From the NCBI GenBank assembly GCA_964597445.1, contig CAZQXO010000005.1, positions 1-64,000 on the forward strand: a stretch of 64,000 bases of DNA, given 5' to 3'. This document shows positions 1 to 7,310 of the stretch, one piece after another; position 1 is the first letter of the stretch, and each line of letters starts with the position of its first letter. Origin of the DNA: UBA10649 sp964597445 (GTDB lineage: Bacteria > Actinomycetota > Actinomycetes > S36-B12). The notes under the pieces were generated by a model. That model worked only from the letters and a program-made list of their open reading frames with translations. It was not told where the DNA came from and made no database searches. A program made the position numbers and the translations under genes.

Positions 1-1233
1 CAGAAGTTCGCGGACCAGATCGCCGACGAGACGGATGTCTTCTTCGAGTACTCCCCGGAGTCGTACACCGGCACCGAGCTCGATTTCGCCCTGCGGGTGT
101 GCAATGCCGTGACGGACGTCTGGCAGCCCACTCCCGAGCGCAAGGTGATCCTCAACCTGCCCGCCACGGTCGAGATGGCCACGCCCAACGTCTACGCGGA
201 CTCGATCGAGTGGATGAGCCGCAACCTGGCCCGACGTGACTCCATCGTGCTGTCCCTCCATCCGCACAACGACCGTGGCACCGCGGTCGCCGCAGCGGAG
301 CTCGGATACATGGCCGGGGCGGACCGGATCGAAGGATGCCTGTTCGGCAACGGCGAGCGCACCGGGAACGTCTGCCTCGTCACTCTCGGGCTCAACCTGT
401 TCAGCCAGGGAGTCGACCCTCAGATCGACTTCAGCGACATCGACGAGATCCGGCGCACAGTCGAGTACTGCAACCAGATCCCCGTCCATGAGCGGCATCC
501 CTACGGTGGAGACCTCGTCTACACCGCCTTCTCCGGCTCCCATCAGGACGCCATCAACAAGGGCCTGAACATGATGGAGGCCGACGCTGCCGCAGCAGGA
601 GTCGATGTCCGCCAGCAGGCCTGGGCAGTGCCCTACCTGCCGATCGACCCGCAGGATGTCGGGCGCACCTACGAGGCGGTCATCCGCGTCAACTCGCAGT
701 CCGGCAAGGGCGGCGTGACCTACATCATGCGCACCGAGCACAAGCTGGACCTGCCCCGGCGCCTGCAGATCGAGTTCTCCCAGGTGATCCAGCGCGTCAC
801 CGACGTTGAGGGTGGCGAGGTCAGCCCCGAGGACATGTGGGCGACCTTCTCAGGCGAGTACCTTCCGGACCCGGCCGCACCCTGGGGGCGCTTCCGACTC
901 ATCAGCGTCAAGCAGGACTCCGAGGTCGACGGCCAGACGAGCCTGGATGTCAGCCTCAGTGACGCCGGCACCGAACTCTCGCTGAGCGGCCACGGCAACG
1001 GACCCATCGCCGCGTTCTGCGACGCCCTCGCCCAGCACGGGATCGATGTCCGCGTCCTGGACTATGCCGAGCATGCGATGTCGTCGGGCGGGGATGCCAA
1101 GGCGGCCTCGTACGTCGAGTGTGCTGTCGACGGCAAGGTCCTCTGGGGAGTGGGCATCGACCCGTCGACCACGGCCTCGTCCTTGAAGGCGATCATCAGT
1201 GCCGTCAATCGGGCGGTCCGTGAGGCTTCCTGA
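1..1233 (+). CDS. leuA: 2-isopropylmalate synthase, C-terminal part (5' end outside window)
   Basis: The reading frame is open from the first base, so the start lies left of the window; 410 residues remain of a family usually 560-600 long in Actinobacteria. The enzyme condenses acetyl-CoA with 2-oxoisovalerate, the first committed step of leucine synthesis. Seen here are the second half of the TIM barrel with the metal-binding HPHND motif (about residue 98 of the fragment), the GNGERTGN loop, and a C-terminal LeuA dimer/regulatory domain (about residues 290-410) that normally binds leucine. This is the long actinobacterial class. The ilv genes that supply its substrate lie 5-11 kb away. Family assignment is secure. 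Confidence 0.95.
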   Translation, partial: QKFADQIADETDVFFEYSPESYTGTELDFALRVCNAVTDVWQPTPERKVILNLPATVEMATPNVYADSIEWMSRNLARRDSIVLSLHPHNDRGTAVAAAELGYMAGADRIEGCLFGNGERTGNVCLVTLGLNLFSQGVDPQIDFSDIDEIRRTVEYCNQIPVHERHPYGGDLVYTAFSGSHQDAINKGLNMMEADAAAAGVDVRQQAWAVPYLPIDPQDVGRTYEAVIRVNSQSGKGGVTYIMRTEHKLDLPRRLQIEFSQVIQRVTDVEGGEVSPEDMWATFSGEYLPDPAAPWGRFRLISVKQDSEVDGQTSLDVSLSDAGTELSLSGHGNGPIAAFCDALAQHGIDVRVLDYAEHAMSSGGDAKAASYVECAVDGKVLWGVGIDPSTTASSLKAIISAVNRAVREAS

Positions 1234-1236
1234 CAT

Positions 1237-1336
1237 NNNNNNNNNNNNNNNNNNNNNNNNNNNNNNNNNNNNNNNNNNNNNNNNNNNNNNNNNNNNNNNN
1301 NNNNNNNNNNNNNNNNNNNNNNNNNNNNNNNNNNNN
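1237..1336. other. assembly gap (100 N)
   Basis: A run of exactly 100 N begins three bases after the leuA stop codon. The round length marks a placeholder, so the true distance is unknown. The gap removes the start and most of the body of the following phosphatase gene. Confidence 0.98.
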
Positions 1337-1486
1337 GGCGACCTCCTCTGGGTACGACCTGACTACCTCGGCGCAGCGATCGCTGCCGTCACCCGGGTGT
1401 ACGGCTCGCGGGCTCGCTACCTTCGCGACGGCCTCGGCCTGGAAGCCGACGACCTGAAGGTCGTGCGCGAGCGCCTCACCCGCTGA
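1337..1486 (+). CDS. tyrosine protein phosphatase, C-terminal fragment
   Basis: About 49 codons are visible between the gap and a stop at 1486. The tail pattern VRPDYL, then a helix ending in YGS, then YLRDGLGL and a final helix with RERL, is typical of the C-terminus of bacterial Y_phosphatase3-type tyrosine phosphatases. The catalytic CxxxxxR loop would lie in the gap and cannot be checked, so activity is inferred from the tail alone. It converges with the EamA gene 16 nt downstream. Confidence 0.65.
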   Translation, partial: GDLLWVRPDYLGAAIAAVTRVYGSRARYLRDGLGLEADDLKVVRERLTR

Positions 1487-1502
1487 CTCCTCCCCCTGAC
1501 CT

Positions 1503-2366
1503 TCACTCCTCGGGCGCCACCAGGACGGGGGCACGCGATCGCTGAGCCCACGCCACCGACAGCACGACGATCAGGGCGGCCACCCACGTGCCCAGAGTGA
1601 CGACCTCGCCGAGCAGCAGAGCCGACCACACGATCGTCAGCAGAGCCTGCAGCTGCTGCACCTGCCCCCCATACGCCGTCCCCGCCATGGCAAGGCCCCG
1701 GTACCACGCGAAGAATCCGAGGTACGCCGAGGAGATACCGAGGAGGATCAGCGCGAGCCACGCCGACGGATCCGGAGTCGCGGCTTGATCCATGACCAGC
1801 CAGGACAGCACGGCGATCGGAATCGTGATCGGCAGGCACAGGGCGGAGATCCACGAGATGACCTCCCAGCCCGGCAGTTCACGACTGGCGGCGGCCCCCT
1901 GGACGTAGGACCACGAGCTCGCCATGACCGCGCCGATCAGCAGGATGTCCGGGATCCAGCCCGCGTCCGTGAGTCCGCCCTGCGCCGCGGAGTACACGAC
2001 GAGAGTGGCGGTGCCGATCCCTGCCGCCCACCAGAAGGCCCGCGTCACCCGCTCGCCACCGAAGGCGACGGCGAACCCCGCGGTGACGAGGGGCATGACA
2101 GCCGTCACGACCGCCGCGTGGACGGAGGTCGTGTACTGCAGGGCCAGGGCGAGGAGCAGTGGCCAGCCCAGCATGGCCCCGAACGCCGTCCAGGCCAGGG
2201 GGCGCCAGAGGTGGCGTGGGGGCCGGCGGCGCCGAGTGAGGAGGAGCACCGGCACGGCGAGCAGTCCGGCGATGACACCCCGGCCCGCCGCCACGGTGAT
2301 CGCATCGAAGCCCCCGACAGCGACCTTCGTGAGGGGAAGCGAGAAGGACCACAGGACGACTGCCAC
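1503..2366 (-). CDS. EamA/DMT-family membrane transporter
   Basis: A 287-residue, very hydrophobic protein with about ten membrane helices arranged as two EamA repeats, the normal size for the drug/metabolite transporter superfamily. Members export amino acids or metabolites; the substrate cannot be read from sequence. The start is a GTG at 2366, the most upstream in-frame start candidate I found. It lies 49 nt downstream of serA on the same strand and may be co-transcribed with it. The link to amino-acid export is only a guess from that neighbour. Confidence 0.85.
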   Translation of the reverse strand: MAVVLWSFSLPLTKVAVGGFDAITVAAGRGVIAGLLAVPVLLLTRRRRPPRHLWRPLAWTAFGAMLGWPLLLALALQYTTSVHAAVVTAVMPLVTAGFAVAFGGERVTRAFWWAAGIGTATLVVYSAAQGGLTDAGWIPDILLIGAVMASSWSYVQGAAASRELPGWEVISWISALCLPITIPIAVLSWLVMDQAATPDPSAWLALILLGISSAYLGFFAWYRGLAMAGTAYGGQVQQLQALLTIVWSALLLGEVVTLGTWVAALIVVLSVAWAQRSRAPVLVAPEE

Positions 2367-2415
2367 GAGGGCCCAGCCGAGCCCGATGCGGATTCGGCGG
2401 TCGAGGGCCTTGCCT

Positions 2416-4002
2416 CTACGAGGCGAGATCGACGGCCTTCCCCGACGTCGCCGAGATCTCGGTGATGATCGCCTGCAGCTGGTCCGGGGCGATGGCGGAG
2501 TCGACCGTCAGCACCGTGAGGGCGTTGCCTGCATCATCCCGACTGACCTGCATGCCACCGATGTTCACCCCCGCCTCGCCCAGGATGCGGCCCACCGTGC
2601 CGACGACGCCCGGGCGATCGGTGTAGCGAAGGAAGGCCATGTGCTCGCTGATCGGGACGTCCACGTCGAAACCGTCGACCTCCACGAGCTTCGCGACGTC
2701 CTTGGGACCCGAGACGGTGCCTCCCACGCTGATGGTCGTGCCATCGGTGAGGGTCAGGGTCACGCGGATCAGGGAGCGGTGATCCTCGCTCGTGGTGTCG
2801 GTCGTCAGGGCGACCTCGACCCCACGCTGCTCGGCCAGGACAGGCGCGTTCACGAAGGACACCGGGTCGTGCACGAGCGTCTGGAACACCCCCTTGAGGG
2901 TCGACAGCTCGAGCACGCGGACGTCATGACTGGCGATCTCACCGAGCGCCGCGACATCCACCCGCTCCAGGGCGGCGCCCGCCAGGGTGCAGGCGATGGA
3001 TCCGAGCTTCTCCGCGAGGGGCAGGAGGGGCTTGATGGCCTCCTCCAGCTGACCGCCCTGGACGTTTACCGCATCCGGCACCAGTTCTCCGGACAGCGCC
3101 AGCCGTACGGACTTGGCCACGGCGATGCCCGCCTTCTCCTGAGCCTCATCGGTGGAGGCCCCCAGGTGCGGCAGGCCGACGACGTTCTCGAGGGTGAACA
3201 GCGGAGAGTCCGTGCAGGGCTCCTTCGCGTAGACGTCGAGACCAGCACCGGCGACGCGGCCGTCGACGAGGGCCCGGTAGAGGGCCTCCTCATCGACGAT
3301 CCCGCCGCGGGCCGCATTCACGATGTGCACGGTGGGCTTCACCTTGTGCAGCTCGGCATCACCGATGAGGCCGATCGTCTCGGGAGTCTTGGGGAGGTGG
3401 ACGGTGATGAAGTCCGACTCGGCGAGCAGGTCATCAAGGGACATCATGCGGACGCCGAGCTGGGCTGCCCGGGCCGGCTGGACGTAGGGATCGTAGGCGA
3501 CCAAGCGGACCCCGAAGGCGCTCAGTCGCTGTGCCACGAGGATGCCGATACGCCCGAGACCGACGATGCCGACCGTCTTGTCCGCGACCTCAACACCCGT
3601 GTACTTCGATCGCTTCCACTCGCCGTTGCGCAGGGCGGAGCTCGCCGGAACCACGTTGCGCGCGGAGGCCAGCAGCAGGGCGACCGCCAGTTCGGCGGCG
3701 CTCACGATGTTGGAGGTCGGCGCATTGACGACCATGACGCCCGCCTGCGTGGCGGCCTTGATGTCGACGTTGTCGAGCCCCACTCCGGCTCGAGCGATCA
3801 CCTTGAGGCTCTTGGCGGCCGCAATGGCCTCGGCGTCCACCTGCGTGGCCGAGCGCACGAGGATCGCATCGACATCGGCGATGGCCGGCAGGAGCGCCGA
3901 CCGATCCGCACCGTCGCACTCGACGATCTCGAAGTCGGGCCCGAGAGCCTCGACGGTGGCGGGCGAGAGTTCTTCAGCGATGAGCACGCGGGGCTTGGTC
4001 AC
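2416..4002 (-). CDS. serA: D-3-phosphoglycerate dehydrogenase
   Basis: Oxidises 3-phosphoglycerate to 3-phosphohydroxypyruvate, the first step of serine synthesis. The 528 residues match the long actinobacterial form: substrate domain, NAD Rossmann domain with GLGRIG (about residue 148), catalytic Arg in NAARGG, Glu in the KEP segment and His in the LPHLGAS motif (about 280). These are followed by an intervening allosteric domain and a C-terminal ACT domain (about 455-528) that in this family mediates serine feedback. The GTG start at 4002 is supported by a TAGACT box 6 nt upstream, which implies a leaderless mRNA. The EamA transporter follows downstream. Confidence 0.97.
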   Translation of the reverse strand: MTKPRVLIAEELSPATVEALGPDFEIVECDGADRSALLPAIADVDAILVRSATQVDAEAIAAAKSLKVIARAGVGLDNVDIKAATQAGVMVVNAPTSNIVSAAELAVALLLASARNVVPASSALRNGEWKRSKYTGVEVADKTVGIVGLGRIGILVAQRLSAFGVRLVAYDPYVQPARAAQLGVRMMSLDDLLAESDFITVHLPKTPETIGLIGDAELHKVKPTVHIVNAARGGIVDEEALYRALVDGRVAGAGLDVYAKEPCTDSPLFTLENVVGLPHLGASTDEAQEKAGIAVAKSVRLALSGELVPDAVNVQGGQLEEAIKPLLPLAEKLGSIACTLAGAALERVDVAALGEIASHDVRVLELSTLKGVFQTLVHDPVSFVNAPVLAEQRGVEVALTTDTTSEDHRSLIRVTLTLTDGTTISVGGTVSGPKDVAKLVEVDGFDVDVPISEHMAFLRYTDRPGVVGTVGRILGEAGVNIGGMQVSRDDAGNALTVLTVDSAIAPDQLQAIITEISATSGKAVDLAS

Positions 4003-4008
4003 CCGCGG

Positions 4009-4014
4009 AGTCTA
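4009..4014 (-). promoter_or_regulatory. -10 hexamer of leaderless serA transcript
   Basis: TAGACT on the minus strand, 6 nt before the serA GTG. The TAG of the hexamer is also the stop codon of the photolyase-like gene, so serA has its own promoter embedded in the end of the upstream gene. I see no clear -35. Confidence 0.6.
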
Positions 4015-5250
4015 TCCACGGCTTCGCCGACCGGCGCCGCTGCCGTGCGGCCGGCTCCATGCGGTGAAGGACGTCACGGATCCCCCGTCCGGGCGCCTGA
4101 GCCAGGGCCAGGGATGGACCTCGGCCAGCGTGAGTCCCGCAGCAAGCCGATGCCATCCCGGCACCGGCGTGAACGTGGCGGCCACCGGCACCCCGGCCAA
4201 GACCTGACCCGGATCACCCCGCCACACCCGCACCTCACGCCGTGTGGCGAGATCGGCGAGGGTCTCCGCCAGGAACACGAGCCGTGCCGGTGCGAGGCGC
4301 AGTCGCGCCAGCAGCGTCGAGTCGAAGACGAACAGCACCGGGAGGTCCGGGCGCGCCCCGGCGGCGGGATCCTCGTCCCCCAGGCTCTCGGCGGTGATCC
4401 ACACGGCCTCGGCAGGGCCGTGGATCTCCGCCCGATCGGGTCCGGCCGTCGTCGCCGCATCAGCATCCCGACGTACCCGCGGATCGATCACGGGCCGAGG
4501 AGGCGGTGCATCGTCGGGAGGCCACTCCTCGAGGGGGCACTTCTGGGCCAGTGGGCACGCCAGGCAGAGACCGGGTGACCGCTTCTCCACCTGCCAGCGA
4601 CTGAATCCGTAGGGCTTCCCCGTGAGCGCCCCCACCGTCCACTGCCACCCGAGTCGGTTCGCCGCCCGTGAACCATCGAGCAGGTGTCGGTAGAAGAGAT
4701 CCTCACCATCCCGCCATCCGCGCTCGTGCCTGACGGTCCAGTGGGACGCGAGCCACATGCGCTGCTGGTTGGTGATCCAGCCGGTCTCCTGCAGTTCCGC
4801 CCACGCCGAGGACACACAGGGCTCGTCCCCCGTCCAGGGGTTGCCGGACCGAGCATCATGCTCGGCTACCGCGAAGCGCAGGGACCGACGGGTCGCGCTG
4901 CCGAGCCGCGCGTACACGTGACGCGCGTACTCCTGCCAGAGCAGCTCATCGCGGAACTTGTCACGATCGCGCTCAGGGGCAGCATCCACGGCATCCCACG
5001 CGCGCCTGAGTGTGATGAGCCCGTGCCGGATGTACGGAGACAGACGCGAGGAGCCTCGACGCCCCGCCGGCCACACCTCGTTGCGTCGGGCCGCGTACCC
5101 CGCCGCGTCGAATCCCGCCAGCGCCCGATCAGCAGCGGACTGACCTCCCGGGAGGCCTGACGGACGCCAGGAGCCGACGGCGAGGTCGCCCAGATGCTCC
5201 TGCGTCCACGCCAGAGCCTCGGCAGGTGCCGGCGTCGGCAGGGGGATCAT
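4012..5250 (-). CDS. photolyase/cryptochrome-like flavoprotein with swapped domain order
   Basis: A 412-residue protein. Residues about 35-245 look like the FAD-binding domain of photolyases, with LSPYIRHG (70-77), DELLWQEYARH (101-111), GWITNQQRMWLASHW (157-171), LLDGSRAANRLGWQW (190-204) and YGFSRWQ (214-220). Residues about 281-400 resemble the antenna domain normally found at the N-terminus: VWITAESL, then VLFVFD, ARLVFLAETLADL and a WRGDP element. The usual order is therefore reversed. Cys145, Cys229, Cys232 and Cys238 resemble the four cluster ligands of iron-sulfur photolyases. Its ATG overlaps the DUF2256-DUF3253 stop by 4 nt, so no upstream antenna can be in frame. DNA repair or light sensing is inferred; activity is unproven. 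Confidence 0.8.
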   Translation of the reverse strand: MIPLPTPAPAEALAWTQEHLGDLAVGSWRPSGLPGGQSAADRALAGFDAAGYAARRNEVWPAGRRGSSRLSPYIRHGLITLRRAWDAVDAAPERDRDKFRDELLWQEYARHVYARLGSATRRSLRFAVAEHDARSGNPWTGDEPCVSSAWAELQETGWITNQQRMWLASHWTVRHERGWRDGEDLFYRHLLDGSRAANRLGWQWTVGALTGKPYGFSRWQVEKRSPGLCLACPLAQKCPLEEWPPDDAPPPRPVIDPRVRRDADAATTAGPDRAEIHGPAEAVWITAESLGDEDPAAGARPDLPVLFVFDSTLLARLRLAPARLVFLAETLADLATRREVRVWRGDPGQVLAGVPVAATFTPVPGWHRLAAGLTLAEVHPWPWLRRPDGGSVTSFTAWSRPHGSGAGRRSRG

Positions 5251-5642
5251 CGACCGGCTCGCCGAATGCGGATCGGTCCCTTGGCGGTCGAGGGGTCCAC
5301 GACACGGCCGCCCTGGACGATCTCCACCTCTCCCGATGCCACCAGCCTGCGCGCCGCCCGGCGGGTCGGCTCCATGAGCTCGCGCCAGCCATCACCCTCA
5401 GCGACGACACGGGCCGCCTCACTCGGACAGATCGTGCCGGACCGGGTGTCCAGCAGCATCAGGATGGCGGCCTCGAGCTCGGTGTCGACCGCGCTCACCC
5501 GCTGCCTGCGACACTTCTCGGAGCAGTAGAGAACGGCATCCCAGTTGCGCGCCCAGCTCTTCCGCCACGTCATGACTCGGCCGCAGGACGCGCACACCTT
5601 GGTGTCAGTCCTGCGGCCGTCGGTCATGACCTGTCGCCCCAC
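5247..5642 (-). CDS. DUF2256-DUF3253 fusion protein, zinc-finger type
   Basis: 131 residues from a GTG at 5642; an ATG at 5627 is an alternative start. The N-terminal part (about 13-48) is DUF2256: CASCG, then WRKSWARNWD, then YCSEKCRR, giving a C-x2-C and C-x3-C set fit for one zinc. The C-terminal part (about 52-131) matches DUF3253 with ICPSEAAR, the WRELM helix and the AKGPIRIR ending. Neither domain has a firm biochemical role that I know of. DUF2256 genes are often found beside cryptochrome/photolyase genes, and here the stop overlaps the photolyase-like start by 4 nt, so the two products very likely act together. Confidence 0.85.
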   Translation of the reverse strand: MGRQVMTDGRRTDTKVCASCGRVMTWRKSWARNWDAVLYCSEKCRRQRVSAVDTELEAAILMLLDTRSGTICPSEAARVVAEGDGWRELMEPTRRAARRLVASGEVEIVQGGRVVDPSTAKGPIRIRRAGR

Positions 5643-5680
5643 GTCCCCATTCTGCGGGCGGGGGCTGCCCTGCGCGCGCC

Positions 5681-6709
5681 CTAGCGCGCGGCCGTGCCCT
5701 CCACGTAGTCATCCCCCTGGTTGTCGACCCAGCTCATGAGGCCACGGAGCTCACGGCCGACCTGCTCGATCGGATGCTGCTCCGCCGTGGCACGCAGCTG
5801 CCGGAACTCCGGCGCCCCCGCTCGCTGGTCGTCGACGAAGCGCTTGGCGAAGGAGCCGTTCTGGATGTCCGCAAGGACGGCCTTCATGTTCTCCTTGACC
5901 CGCGGATCGATGACACGGGGACCGGAGACGTAGTCGCCGTACTCGGCCGTGTCCGAGACGCTCCAGCGCTGCTTGGCGATGCCGCCCTCGTACATGAGAT
6001 CCACGATCAGCTTGAGCTCATGGAGGCACTCGAAATAGGCAACCTCGGGCTGGTAACCGGCCTCGACCAGTGTCTCGAAGCCGTACATCACCAGCTGCGA
6101 GGCACCGCCGCACAGGACGGCCTGCTCACCGAAGAGGTCGGTCTCGGTCTCCTCGGTGAACGTCGTCTTGATCCCGCCGGCGCGCAGCGAGCCGATCGCC
6201 TTGGCGTAGGACAGAGCCAGAGGCCATGCCTCGCCGGTGGCGTCCTGCTCCACCGCGACGATGGCAGGGACGCCACGGCCCGCCACGTACTCCCGGCGCA
6301 CGAGGTGTCCGGGGCCCTTGGGAGCCACCATGCACACGTCAACGAAGGCCGGGGGCGTGATGTAGCCGAACCGGATGTTGAAGCCATGGGCGAAGAAGAG
6401 CGCGTCACCCTCCTGGAGATTGGGCTCGATGGCCTCCTTGTAGAGCATCTCCTGGACCGGGTCGGGGACGAGGATCATGATGAGGTCAGCCTCGGCAGCC
6501 GCCGTCGCAGGATCCACCACGCGCAGCCCGGCCTCCTCGGCCTTCGCACGACTCTTGGAACCCTCGGGAAGTCCGACCCTGACGTCGACCCCGGAGTCGC
6601 GCAGCGACATCGCATGGGCGTGACCCTGGCTGCCGAAGCCCATGATCGCGACCACGCGGTTCTGGATGATGGACAGGTCTGCATCGGCGTCGTAGAACAA
6701 CTCGGCCAC
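5681..6709 (-). CDS. ilvC: ketol-acid reductoisomerase (NADP)
   Basis: Converts 2-acetolactate or 2-aceto-2-hydroxybutyrate to the dihydroxy acids of valine and isoleucine synthesis, with NADPH and Mg. The protein has 342 residues, the class I length. The Rossmann loop GFGSQGHAHA lies near residue 25, and the knotted C-terminal domain has the usual acidic metal ligands. The frame stays open for 50 codons upstream, but the GTG at 6709 matches the family N-terminus (AELFYD) and has an AGAGGAG ribosome site at a normal distance. ilvN and ilvB precede it on the same strand. A short GCGCGC hairpin spans the stop and could be a weak terminator. Confidence 0.97.
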   Translation of the reverse strand: MAELFYDADADLSIIQNRVVAIMGFGSQGHAHAMSLRDSGVDVRVGLPEGSKSRAKAEEAGLRVVDPATAAAEADLIMILVPDPVQEMLYKEAIEPNLQEGDALFFAHGFNIRFGYITPPAFVDVCMVAPKGPGHLVRREYVAGRGVPAIVAVEQDATGEAWPLALSYAKAIGSLRAGGIKTTFTEETETDLFGEQAVLCGGASQLVMYGFETLVEAGYQPEVAYFECLHELKLIVDLMYEGGIAKQRWSVSDTAEYGDYVSGPRVIDPRVKENMKAVLADIQNGSFAKRFVDDQRAGAPEFRQLRATAEQHPIEQVGRELRGLMSWVDNQGDDYVEGTAAR

Positions 6710-6785
6710 GGGGGCTCTCCTCTGATCAGTCGTGTAGGCGAACGGAAGGCTATCGGTTGGCGGCGAGAGGGACCTTCCGGGTCGA

Positions 6786-7310
6786 TCAGGCCGGACGCTC
6801 GAGCGATCTGAGGGCACGGTCGCTGATCGAGCGCGGGCCGCGCCCGACCGCGACGACACCCGACTTCACCAGCTCCTTGACGCCGAACGGCTCCAGCACC
6901 TTGAGGAGCGCCTGGAGCTTGTCCGCCTTGCCCGTCGCCTCGATCGTCACCGACTCCGGTGACACATCGACGACCTTGGCGCGGAACAGCTGAGCCGTCT
7001 CGAGGATGTGCGACCGGGTCTCGAGATCCGACCGCACCTTGACCAGCAGGATCTCCCGCTGCACCGAGGACTGCGGCTCGAGCTCGACGATCTTGATGAC
7101 GTTGACGAGCTTGTTGAGCTGCTTGGTCACCTGCTCGAGGGCGAGTCCCTCGACGTTCACGACGATCGTGATGCGTGAGATCTCCGGGAGCTCCGTCGGC
7201 CCGACCGCCAGCGACTCGATGTTGAAGCCACGTCGGGAGAACAGGCTGGCGACCCTCGCCAGGACTCCGGGCTTGTCCTCCACCAGAACGGAAAGCGTGT
7301 GCTGGGTCAT
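6786..7310 (-). CDS. ilvN: acetolactate synthase small (regulatory) subunit
   Basis: 174 residues: an N-terminal ACT domain (VLVEDKPGVLARVASLF) and the C-terminal ALS_ss_C domain. It binds the catalytic subunit and confers feedback inhibition, usually by valine. The chosen ATG at 7310 shares its A with the ilvB stop (TGATG), which indicates translational coupling; a longer in-frame extension inside ilvB is not part of the protein family. It sits between ilvB and ilvC in the usual ilvBNC order. Confidence 0.97.
   Translation of the reverse strand: MTQHTLSVLVEDKPGVLARVASLFSRRGFNIESLAVGPTELPEISRITIVVNVEGLALEQVTKQLNKLVNVIKIVELEPQSSVQREILLVKVRSDLETRSHILETAQLFRAKVVDVSPESVTIEATGKADKLQALLKVLEPFGVKELVKSGVVAVGRGPRSISDRALRSLERPA

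Noticed and set aside
1199..1486. A single gene spanning the first 100-N gap
   Set aside because: The part left of the gap is the leuA 3' end in another frame; only the part right of the gap resembles a known family.
1924..4578. An 884-codon plus-strand open frame opposite serA and the photolyase-like gene, and similar long frames at 8153-10225, 9169-10971 and 23860-26430
   Set aside because: They mirror strongly supported minus-strand genes, have low-complexity Arg/Gly/Asp-rich translations with no family motif, and arise from GC-rich codon bias.
6710..6859. 50-codon N-terminal extension of ilvC
   Set aside because: The extension is Arg/Ser/Pro-rich and not in the family; the internal GTG at 6709 has a good ribosome site and the conserved N-terminus.
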